Origin: Butyricicoccus sp.
Lineage (GTDB): Bacteria; Bacillota; Clostridia; Oscillospirales; Butyricicoccaceae
Assembly (NCBI GenBank): GCA_031293105.1
Contig: JAUMSA010000130.1
Location: forward strand, 1 to 8,340
Direction: 5' to 3'
DNA: 8,340 bases
Of the stretch, positions 1 through 5,878 are shown one piece after another. The notes beneath the pieces are model-generated. The model did not search any database. It was not told where the DNA came from and saw only the letters and a list, made by a program, of their open reading frames with translations. Position 1 is the first letter of the stretch. Every line of letters starts with the position of its first letter. The position numbers were made by a program, and so were the translations under genes.

Positions 1-1500
1 CTCATAGGGTGGGAAGCGGGGCTTGTCGTACTGGGCACGCTCGGCCGACGGGTTGGCCACCTGCTTTTCGGCAATGTAGCGCAGCACCTTGGTAGCCCGG
101 TCGCGGCCTTCTTCAAAGTCGAACAGCTCGCGCGTTTCGTCGATAAAGCGAGTATGGCATTTGCCCGCGCGGAAGGTCGGATGCTGCAAAATGTTGGTGA
201 TAAAGGGGATGTTGGTCTTGACGCCGCGGATATGTTCCTCGCTGATGGCGCGCAGCGCCTTCTGGCACAGGCCCTGGAACGTCTGGTCGTGGCAGGTGAT
301 CTTAACGAGCAGCGAATCATAATAGGGCGAAATGACCGCGCCCACGTAGGTATTGCTGCCGTCCAGGCGCACGCCATTGCCGCCCGACGAACGGTAAGCG
401 GTGATTTTGCCGGTGTCGGGCAGGAAGTTGTTTTTGGGGTCCTCGGTGGTGATGCGGCACTGCATGGCATAGCCGCGCGGAACCACGTCCTCCTGCCGCC
501 GGATGCCGATGGCCGGGTCGTCCAGCGGGCAGCCCTCGGCGATGAGAATTTGCGAGCGCACCAGATCGATGCCGGTCAGTTCCTCGGTAACCGTGTGCTC
601 GACCTGGATGCGGGGGTTCATCTCGATGAAGTAATAGTTGCCGGTCTTATCCACCAGAAATTCAATGGTCCCTGCCGATACATAGCCGACGTGCTTAGCG
701 ATCTTGACCGCGTCTTGGTACAGCTTTTGCCGGATTTTCTGCGGCACACTCCAGGCCGGGGCAAATTCCACGACCTTCTGATAGCGCCGCTGAAGCGAGC
801 AGTCGCGCTCAAACAGATGCGCGATATTGCCGTATTGGTCACCCAGCACCTGTACCTCGATGTGCTTGGGTTCCACTAAGTATTTTTCAATGAAAATATC
901 TTCGTTGCCGAACGCCTTCTGGGCTTCGCTCTTGACCAGCGGGAACCCGGAGAGAATGTCGTCCGCATTGTCGCAGCGGCGCATGCCGCGCCCACCGCCG
1001 CCGCCGGCGGCCTTGAGCAGAATGGGATAGCCATACTCTTCGGCCAGGGCAATGGCGTCTGCTTCGTCGCGCAGCGGCCGGGTGGAACCCGGAATGGTGG
1101 GCACACCACACGCCTTGGCGATGGTCTTGGCGGTCAGCTTATCACCCATCTGGTCGAGAATGCCCGGCGAAGGGCCGATAAACGCAATGCCTGCCTCTTC
1201 GCAGGCCCGGGCAAAGGCCGCGTTTTCCGATAGGAAACCATATCCAGGATGGATGGCATCGACTTGGCGGCGGCGGGCCAAATCAATAATTGCGGGGATG
1301 TCCAGATAGGCGGCCAGGGGGCTTTTGTTCATACCAATACGGTAGGCCTCGTCTGCCCGCGTACGGTACAGACTGTACGTGTCTTCTTCCGAATAGATCG
1401 CGACCGTACGCACGTCGAGGTCATAGCAAGCGCGAAAAATACGAAGTGCAATCTCTCCGCGGTTGGCGACAAGGATCTTCTTGAATTTCCGGGTTTCCAT
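1..1500 (-). CDS. pyc: Pyruvate carboxylase, N-terminal biotin carboxylase part (runs off left edge)
   Basis: Reading from the ATG at 1500, 500 codons stay open to the window edge, so the 3' part is missing. Known members are about 1,145 residues and carboxylate pyruvate to oxaloacetate with ATP, bicarbonate and biotin in the cytoplasm. Visible: the biotin carboxylase N-domain start KILVANRGEIALRIFRA (residues 8-24), HPGYGFLSEN (84-93), the ATP-grasp glycine loop KAAGGGGGRGMRR (163-175), the catalytic stretch FIEMNPRIQVEHTVTE (291-306), and the biotin carboxylase C-domain through about 455. After it come RGVKTNIPF (425-433) and DRATKVLRYI (467-476), which lead into the linker before the carboxyltransferase domain in pyruvate carboxylase. 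That linker favours pyruvate carboxylase over a stand-alone acetyl-CoA carboxylase AccC, which ends near residue 450. The start is supported by AAGGAAGGA six bases upstream and by its own promoter. It is probably a housekeeping anaplerotic gene, separate from the cluster to its right. Confidence 0.93.
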   Translation of the reverse strand, partial: METRKFKKILVANRGEIALRIFRACYDLDVRTVAIYSEEDTYSLYRTRADEAYRIGMNKSPLAAYLDIPAIIDLARRRQVDAIHPGYGFLSENAAFARACEEAGIAFIGPSPGILDQMGDKLTAKTIAKACGVPTIPGSTRPLRDEADAIALAEEYGYPILLKAAGGGGGRGMRRCDNADDILSGFPLVKSEAQKAFGNEDIFIEKYLVEPKHIEVQVLGDQYGNIAHLFERDCSLQRRYQKVVEFAPAWSVPQKIRQKLYQDAVKIAKHVGYVSAGTIEFLVDKTGNYYFIEMNPRIQVEHTVTEELTGIDLVRSQILIAEGCPLDDPAIGIRRQEDVVPRGYAMQCRITTEDPKNNFLPDTGKITAYRSSGGNGVRLDGSNTYVGAVISPYYDSLLVKITCHDQTFQGLCQKALRAISEEHIRGVKTNIPFITNILQHPTFRAGKCHTRFIDETRELFDFEEGRDRATKVLRYIAEKQVANPSAERAQYDKPRFPPYE

Positions 1501-1506
1501 GGGCAG

Positions 1507-1515
1507 TCCTTCCTT
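1507..1515 (-). promoter_or_regulatory. Ribosome binding site of pyc
   Basis: On the minus strand AAGGAAGGA ends six bases before the ATG at 1500. It is purine-rich and well spaced, and it fixes the pyc start. Confidence 0.7.
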
Positions 1516-1534
1516 TCTCTCTCTGGATCTCACG

Positions 1535-1556
1535 CAACCCCAAGATATAGGGGTTG
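1535..1556 (-). other. Stem-loop in the pyc leader
   Basis: Seven-base perfect arms (CAACCCC at 1535-1541 and GGGGTTG at 1550-1556) enclose an eight-base AT-rich loop. The hairpin lies between the predicted transcription start (about 1568) and the pyc ribosome binding site, so it would be part of the untranslated leader. No U-run follows, so it is not a terminator. It may stabilise the mRNA or act as a protein-binding site. I do not recognise a riboswitch class. Confidence 0.4.
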
Positions 1557-1574
1557 TCAAAAATACAGGATAGC

Positions 1575-1603
1575 ATTATAACCGGTTTGCAGACACTTTC
1601 CAA
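1575..1603 (-). promoter_or_regulatory. Sigma-A-type promoter of pyc
   Basis: On the minus strand the -35 box is TTGGAA (1598-1603; four of six consensus bases), followed by a 17-base spacer and a perfect -10 box TATAAT (1575-1580). Transcription would start near 1568, giving a leader of roughly 68 bases before the pyc ATG. It lies downstream of the putative terminator of the neighbouring operon, which supports pyc being an independent transcription unit. Confidence 0.75.
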
Positions 1604-1703
1604 GTTAATTTTGTGAAACCTGGCAAAATTCTTTGCCGCTTTCACGGTCTTACCAAGGCCGGGCACAGTCCACCCGATTTCCGGCAAAACCCGCTGAAAT
1701 GGC

Positions 1704-1734
1704 AGAATGCAGCCGGTAAAACCGGCTGCATTCT
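1704..1734 (-). terminator. Perfect 14-bp hairpin, probable terminator of the glycyl radical operon
   Basis: AGAATGCAGCCGGT (1704-1717) is exactly complementary to 1721-1734, with a three-base loop. It sits 44 bases past the stop codon of the isomerase-like gene and before the pyc promoter, which is where a transcript end is expected. Read on the minus strand, the stem is not followed by a proper U-run (TCTGCCATTTC), so this is not a textbook intrinsic terminator. It could instead be a 3' end stabiliser. No plus-strand gene reads into it. Confidence 0.55.
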
Positions 1735-1777
1735 CAAACACACAATTTTTCTAACCATCTTGATTCGGTCCGCCCAA

Positions 1778-2719
1778 TCAGCGGCCCTTGATTCCAATAT
1801 CCAGCACGTCGTGCATATACTTGATGCTCTTGCGCATGGCCTCGATTTCCTGCTTGCGGCCCTCTTCGATGGTGTAACCCGAAAGCGGCAGCTCGATCTC
1901 CAAATCGATGGTATCCAGCTCTTCGGGGGCCTGTTCGCGCAGAATTTTCATCACTTCGATGACATCCACATCGCCGTCGCCGATCGCGCAGCCCAGCGAA
2001 TGGGTGCCGTCCGGGTCGGCAAAGACCCGGTTGTCGCAGAAGTGGACGCAATAGCAATATGGCGCCATCTTGCGCACACATTCCGCAATGCCTTCGGCCA
2101 TCATCAGGGAGTTGATGGTATCACAACACGCCCCGATGAGCGGATGGTTGAGCTGCTCGACCATCCAGATCACTTCGTCTGCAAACAGGTCGCAATGGTT
2201 TTCAATGGCGATCTTCATGCCGTATTTTTCAATGGTCGGGATGTTGCGCTTGAAATCCAGCACGATTTTGGCCATCTGCTCCATGGCTTCCGGACACATG
2301 CAGGCATGGGAAATCGGGTGCGGATGCTCCACATCGGTGCTGAACTTGACCAGCGTGGCGCCGATGGCGTGGCCGATCTCCAGCGCTTCTTCGATGGTCG
2401 CGTTGACACGCGGGTCGGACGGCGCGTTGAACGAAATATTCAGCTCCAAATCCAGGCCGTGCTTTTCGGCATTGGCCTTGACCGCGGCCAGATGCTCGGG
2501 CGAGGTGTCGTTGCCCAGATCGACCAGCGTGATGTGCAGGACTTCAATCCCTTCCTTCACGGCAAGGTCCATCAGGTCGTCCAGTGTCATGACCTGCTCA
2601 AACGCATAGGTGCGTCCTTCGCTCTGAAAGCCCCAGCTTTCGCCAAAGCCGCTCAGGTGCAGGGTATAGCTGTGCATCCCCAATTTGAACTTCCGGTTTG
2701 CATGTTTTGCCGTCATCAT
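1778..2719 (-). CDS. Sugar phosphate isomerase/epimerase-like TIM-barrel protein
   Basis: This 313-residue soluble protein has the pattern of the xylose isomerase-like TIM-barrel superfamily (COG1082/AP_endonuc_2), which includes IolE, IolI, hydroxypyruvate isomerase and ketose epimerases. Likely divalent-metal ligands occur in the expected order: Glu173 in IAIENH, Asp200 in CCDTIN, His226 in VHFCDN, and Glu274 or Glu276 in LEIE. GDGDVD (247-252) matches the usual GxGxxD segment before the last strands. The start at 2719 has AAGGAG ten bases upstream; a second ATG follows immediately at 2716. It is the last gene of the cluster, 42 bases after the AraC-type regulator, and a perfect hairpin follows it. 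By context it may isomerise, epimerise or dehydrate a product of the glycyl radical enzyme, but members of this fold act on very varied substrates and none can be named here. Confidence 0.82.
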   Translation of the reverse strand: MMTAKHANRKFKLGMHSYTLHLSGFGESWGFQSEGRTYAFEQVMTLDDLMDLAVKEGIEVLHITLVDLGNDTSPEHLAAVKANAEKHGLDLELNISFNAPSDPRVNATIEEALEIGHAIGATLVKFSTDVEHPHPISHACMCPEAMEQMAKIVLDFKRNIPTIEKYGMKIAIENHCDLFADEVIWMVEQLNHPLIGACCDTINSLMMAEGIAECVRKMAPYCYCVHFCDNRVFADPDGTHSLGCAIGDGDVDVIEVMKILREQAPEELDTIDLEIELPLSGYTIEEGRKQEIEAMRKSIKYMHDVLDIGIKGR

Positions 2720-2729
2720 GATCTTGTCA

Positions 2730-2735
2730 CTCCTT
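2730..2735 (-). promoter_or_regulatory. Ribosome binding site of the isomerase-like gene
   Basis: On the minus strand AAGGAG lies ten bases before the ATG at 2719 and 13 before the second ATG, so the first of the two is preferred. Confidence 0.6.
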
Positions 2736-2761
2736 GTTGTCTCTAGTCCCGTCCCACGCGC

Positions 2762-3475
2762 TCAGCCGATGTGCTGAAAGCAGGGGCAGTCCCGGTAGGC
2801 TTTGGGCGTCATGCCCGTAATGTTGTGAAACGCGCGGGTAAACGTCGAATTGCTGCTATATCCCACCATGACGGCGATCTCCATGACGCTGAAATTGGTG
2901 CTGGTCAGCAGTTCTTTCGCGCGGTTGATGCGCATGCAGCGCAGGTAAAAACTCGGGGAAAACCCGGTTTGCTGTTTGAACCAATCGCTATAATAGGTCA
3001 CGTTATAGCTTTCAATCTTGGCCAATTGGTTAACGGTAATGGGCAAATGATAGTATTCGCTGATATAGCGGATGGACGGCGCCGCACAGTTTTCCAGCAG
3101 CTTGCTGTATAGGTAGTTGTACAGATACCGCACCGAATTGCTGTTTGGGTTCTGCTTAAGTTCGGTCTGGATGAGATCGACCAGCTGCAAAATCTGTCCG
3201 CGCATGGACACGATTAGCGGCGAGGACAGCAGCACGGCGTCCTGCTGCTCGGCCATGTCCTGCGACAGATTCAAGACCAGCAGCTTACCCACATAATTGC
3301 ACTGGTGCACCATACCGGACGGTACGAAACACAATTCCTGCGGGGTGACCTCATATTCTGCATCGCCCACCCGAATCTTCACCGCTTCTTCCAGCGGTAC
3401 CAGAATCTGTGGATACGCGTGGGAATGCTCCCCTTTGCACTCATGAAAAATATGAATATTAACCTTTTGTTCCAT
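2762..3475 (-). CDS. AraC-family transcriptional regulator with cupin-like sensor domain
   Basis: This 237-residue protein has two parts. Residues 1-70 resemble an AraC-type cupin sensor (HSH at 17-19, PSGMVHQ at 52-58). Residues 143-228 form the double helix-turn-helix DNA-binding domain: YYSDWFKQQTGFSPSFYL, then RINRAKELL, then the second motif VMEIAVMVGYSSNSTFTRAFHNITGMTPKAYR. The frame is open upstream to 3571, but that would overlap the symporter gene and add a non-conserved, charged stretch, so the ATG at 3475 is chosen. A modest GAGGGA lies upstream. It sits inside the cluster, 47 bases after the symporter stop and 42 before the isomerase-like gene, so it is probably co-transcribed and likely controls the operon in response to the imported compound. 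The target site and the effector are not visible. Its HTH family is clear; its role as regulator of this cluster is inferred from position. Confidence 0.9.
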   Translation of the reverse strand: MEQKVNIHIFHECKGEHSHAYPQILVPLEEAVKIRVGDAEYEVTPQELCFVPSGMVHQCNYVGKLLVLNLSQDMAEQQDAVLLSSPLIVSMRGQILQLVDLIQTELKQNPNSNSVRYLYNYLYSKLLENCAAPSIRYISEYYHLPITVNQLAKIESYNVTYYSDWFKQQTGFSPSFYLRCMRINRAKELLTSTNFSVMEIAVMVGYSSNSTFTRAFHNITGMTPKAYRDCPCFQHIG

Positions 3476-3497
3476 GTTGATTCCCTCGCATTCCTTT

Positions 3498-3517
3498 GAC
3501 GCGGCTGCCCAGCCGTC
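3498..3517 (-). other. Short GC-rich hairpin between symporter and regulator genes
   Basis: On the minus strand GGCTG and CAGCC form a small hairpin, with weak extension by flanking GAC/GTC. It fills most of the 47-base gap between the symporter stop (3523) and the regulator start (3475). No U-run follows. It could partly lower expression of the downstream regulator or protect a processed mRNA end. With such short arms it may also be chance. Confidence 0.3.
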
Positions 3518-3522
3518 TGAGT

Positions 3523-5040
3523 TTATTTGCTTTTGTCCTCTTCGATCCGGTCTTTGTTGATGTCCATCCAAACGTCGCAGTTCTTGATACCCAACTTTTC
3601 CGGGTTGAAGTAGGGTTCCTCAACCCCGGCTTTCCGCTGCGCGAAATAATCGTCGTAGACCTTCTTGACCACCGGAATCAAGAATAGCAGCGCGATACCG
3701 TTGAGCCAAGCCATCAGGCCAAACATAATTTCACTGATGGCCCAAGCGGTGGAGGCCGGAACCATCGCCCAGATAAAGAATGTAATCGGCATCACAATAC
3801 GGATGACCCAAATAATCTTATTGCGTGTGCTTTGCGGCAGCTTCCGCGCCAGATAAGCCAGACCGGACTCGCCTTCGTAGTAATAAGCGATGCAGGTCGA
3901 ATAGGCGAACAGGGTCAGCGCAATCGCAATAATCGCGCCGCCCAAGCCGGGCATGACCGTATTGGCGCCTTCCTGTACCCACACAACGCCGACCGTATCG
4001 GTCGCAGCCTGCTGGGTCATCGCAGCCGAGCCTTCGCCAATGTGCAGATAGGTAATGCCGTCAGGCCCAAGGACGTTGAAGCAGTCGGTAACCAGTGCCA
4101 TAATGCCCGAGCAGAAGCAGACGGTCACGTCAATGTAAACCGAAAAAGCATTGACCAGACCTTGGGTGGCCGGATGGCGGGTTTCGGCTGCGGCAGCCAC
4201 CGGAGGGGTCTCACCAAAGCCCGAGCCTGAGGAGTTGACCGCACGCTTGACGCCATAGGAGAACGCTGCGCCGATCATGCCGCCAAAGATTGCATGGGTG
4301 TTGAATGCGCTGCCGACCATCATCACGATGGTATCCGGGATGGCGCTGGCATTGCCGACCAGCACGATAATGGTCACAATTAAGTAGCCAATGGTCATGA
4401 ACGGTACTACAATCGAGGCAACCGACGCGATGCGGCGGATACCGCCCGAAATAACCAGGAACAGCAGCACAGCGATGATGGCACCCGAAATGGCCGGGGC
4501 CACGCCAAAGCTGTTTTCAAATGCCATGGCGATGTTGTTTGCGCTCGGGCCGGTGACCAAAAGTGGGACACCAACGGTCGCCAGAATGGCGAAGCATACG
4601 GCAAAAACCTTGCCGACGGCCTTCCACGGGATGCCGTTTTCCATGTAGAAATACGGACCGCCGCGGTACTGGCCATCCTGCCGGACTTTGTAGATCTGGC
4701 CCAGGCTATTCTCCGCGTAGGAAATCGCCGAAGTGACCAGCGCGGTAATAATCATCCAGAACACAGCGCCTGGACCGCCGTACAAAATGGCGACCATAAC
4801 GCCGCCGATGTTGCCGACCGCGACGCGGTAGGCGATGACCGAACAGAAGGTTTCAAACGGTGAAATGCCTTCCACCGAGCCGCCGCCCGATTTGAGCAGC
4901 TGCCATTGCAGTTTTGCCTTGGTTACGTTGCCGAATTTCATGACAACGCAGTACACGACAGCGCCGCCGAAAACCAGCACGATCAGTGGGGTTGCCCATA
5001 GCCAGTTGTCTATGGTCTGGATGATGGATGCAAAGCTCAT
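3523..5040 (-). CDS. AGCS-family sodium:alanine/glycine-type symporter
   Basis: This 505-residue integral membrane protein has about ten to eleven hydrophobic segments. It belongs to the AGCS (alanine or glycine:cation symporter) family, which imports small neutral amino acids with Na+. Recognisable family blocks are YRVAVGNIGGVMVAILYGGPGAVFWM (71-96), QIYKVRQDGQYRGGPYFYMENGIP (115-138), GFGETPPVAAAA (274-285), HPATQGLVNAFSVYIDV (289-305) and the C-terminal FNPEKLGI (478-485). Two hallmark motifs deviate: the usual SxRxGTGN reads AYRVAVGN, and the usual SNEAGxGSAP reads SSGSGFGETP (270-279), losing the Glu. This suggests a subfamily with a shifted substrate range. The start at 5040 has GAGGG about eight bases upstream. 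It lies 27 bases after the activase gene, so it is likely the importer for the radical enzyme's substrate. Confidence 0.92.
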   Translation of the reverse strand: MSFASIIQTIDNWLWATPLIVLVFGGAVVYCVVMKFGNVTKAKLQWQLLKSGGGSVEGISPFETFCSVIAYRVAVGNIGGVMVAILYGGPGAVFWMIITALVTSAISYAENSLGQIYKVRQDGQYRGGPYFYMENGIPWKAVGKVFAVCFAILATVGVPLLVTGPSANNIAMAFENSFGVAPAISGAIIAVLLFLVISGGIRRIASVASIVVPFMTIGYLIVTIIVLVGNASAIPDTIVMMVGSAFNTHAIFGGMIGAAFSYGVKRAVNSSGSGFGETPPVAAAAETRHPATQGLVNAFSVYIDVTVCFCSGIMALVTDCFNVLGPDGITYLHIGEGSAAMTQQAATDTVGVVWVQEGANTVMPGLGGAIIAIALTLFAYSTCIAYYYEGESGLAYLARKLPQSTRNKIIWVIRIVMPITFFIWAMVPASTAWAISEIMFGLMAWLNGIALLFLIPVVKKVYDDYFAQRKAGVEEPYFNPEKLGIKNCDVWMDINKDRIEEDKSK

Positions 5041-5067
5041 ACGATTTTCCCTCTTTTCTCTGGGCGG

Positions 5068-5844
5068 TCAAATTGTATTGGGTACAAATTGCCGCACGAT
5101 TTTTCGACAATATTCCATATGCTCTGCGGTTGGGGATGCGACATCCCCCAGTCGATAGGATCGTCCCAATTTTTTGTAGGTCTCCGTCCCCAAACGGTGA
5201 TACGGTAGCAGCTGAATATGGTCGAGCCGCTTTAACCCTGCACAAAATTCGCCGATCCTCGTTAGCTCTTCTTCTGAATCATTGACGCCCGGAATAATCG
5301 GGGTGCGGATGACCAACCGGAACCGGCCGGGCGCCTGATCAGCGGCTCGAATGTTCTGCATGATGAGGTCATTGTCTACCCCGCAGTAGGTTTTATGCCG
5401 CTCTCGATCGATCAATTTTAAATCCACATAGATGGTGTTGATGTAGGGCAGCATCATTTCGATGTGCTCCCACGGTCCAAAAAAGCAAGTCTCTATAGCT
5501 GTATTAAAACACTCCCTTCGACAGTTTTTCAATAAGGCGAGCGCAAATTCCGGCTGTGCCAGCACTTCACCGCCCGACAGCGTTACACCGCCGGTAGACA
5601 GGAAGAAGAAAAGCGAATCCTTTCGGATCTCTTTCATCACATCTTCTACGGTCATTAAGCTGCCATAGACCTGGTCTTTGGTGGTCTCCACCCCGAAAGA
5701 CTGACTCTCCGGGGTGGAACACCACTGACAGCGCAATGGACAGCCTTTTAAGAACACAACAGTCCGAAACCCATCCCCGTCGTGGATGGATGAGCGTTCG
5801 ATTCGCAGCACCATTCCCTGCCGGTTTCTCTCCAATTCTTCCAT
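5068..5844 (-). CDS. Glycyl radical enzyme activating enzyme (radical SAM), short PFL-AE-like type
   Basis: This 258-residue radical SAM enzyme uses a [4Fe-4S] cluster and SAM to abstract hydrogen from the glycine of its partner. Visible: the N-terminal SSIHDGDGFRTVVFLKGC block, the cluster motif CPLRCQWC (CX3CX2C), the SAM-binding TLSGGEVLAQPEF, DLKLIDRERHKTYCGVDN, and IRTPIIPGVNDSEEE. Between the cluster motif and the MTVEDVMKEI helix there are no cysteines, so the ferredoxin-like insert with two extra clusters, typical of activases for non-PFL glycyl radical enzymes, is absent. The frame is open upstream to 5973, but that part overlaps the end of the enzyme gene. The ATG at 5844 is preferred because AAGGAGG lies 11 bases upstream; another ATG is at 5814. 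It follows the glycyl radical enzyme gene by 34 bases and precedes the symporter by 27. Confidence 0.93.
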   Translation of the reverse strand: MEELERNRQGMVLRIERSSIHDGDGFRTVVFLKGCPLRCQWCSTPESQSFGVETTKDQVYGSLMTVEDVMKEIRKDSLFFFLSTGGVTLSGGEVLAQPEFALALLKNCRRECFNTAIETCFFGPWEHIEMMLPYINTIYVDLKLIDRERHKTYCGVDNDLIMQNIRAADQAPGRFRLVIRTPIIPGVNDSEEELTRIGEFCAGLKRLDHIQLLPYHRLGTETYKKLGRSYRLGDVASPTAEHMEYCRKIVRQFVPNTI

Positions 5845-5855
5845 TGCGCTGTGCG

Positions 5856-5862
5856 CCTCCTT
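5856..5862 (-). promoter_or_regulatory. Ribosome binding site deciding the activase start
   Basis: On the minus strand AAGGAGG lies 11 bases before the ATG at 5844. It supports that start over the longer reading frame that would overlap the preceding gene. Confidence 0.65.
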
Positions 5863-5878
5863 TTCCTTCTTTCCGGGC

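Noticed and set aside
154..879. Plus-strand open frame of 241 codons
   Set aside because: It lies antisense to the biotin carboxylase coding region, shows no family motif and has no good ribosome binding site. It is a codon-bias shadow.
1555..1560. Perfect TTGACA on the minus strand as a -35 box for pyc
   Set aside because: No -10 box lies 16-18 bases downstream; the nearby TATATC is only about five bases away. The TTGGAA/TATAAT pair further upstream is a much better promoter.
1613..2746. Plus-strand open frame of 377 codons
   Set aside because: It covers the isomerase-like gene in antisense and the intergenic hairpin. The composition is rich in His, Asp, Val and Gln with no recognisable domain, typical of a shadow frame.
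3476..3571. Upstream extension of the AraC-type gene to 3571
   Set aside because: The extra 32 residues overlap the symporter end, are low-complexity and polar, and are not part of the family fold. The ATG at 3475 fits better.
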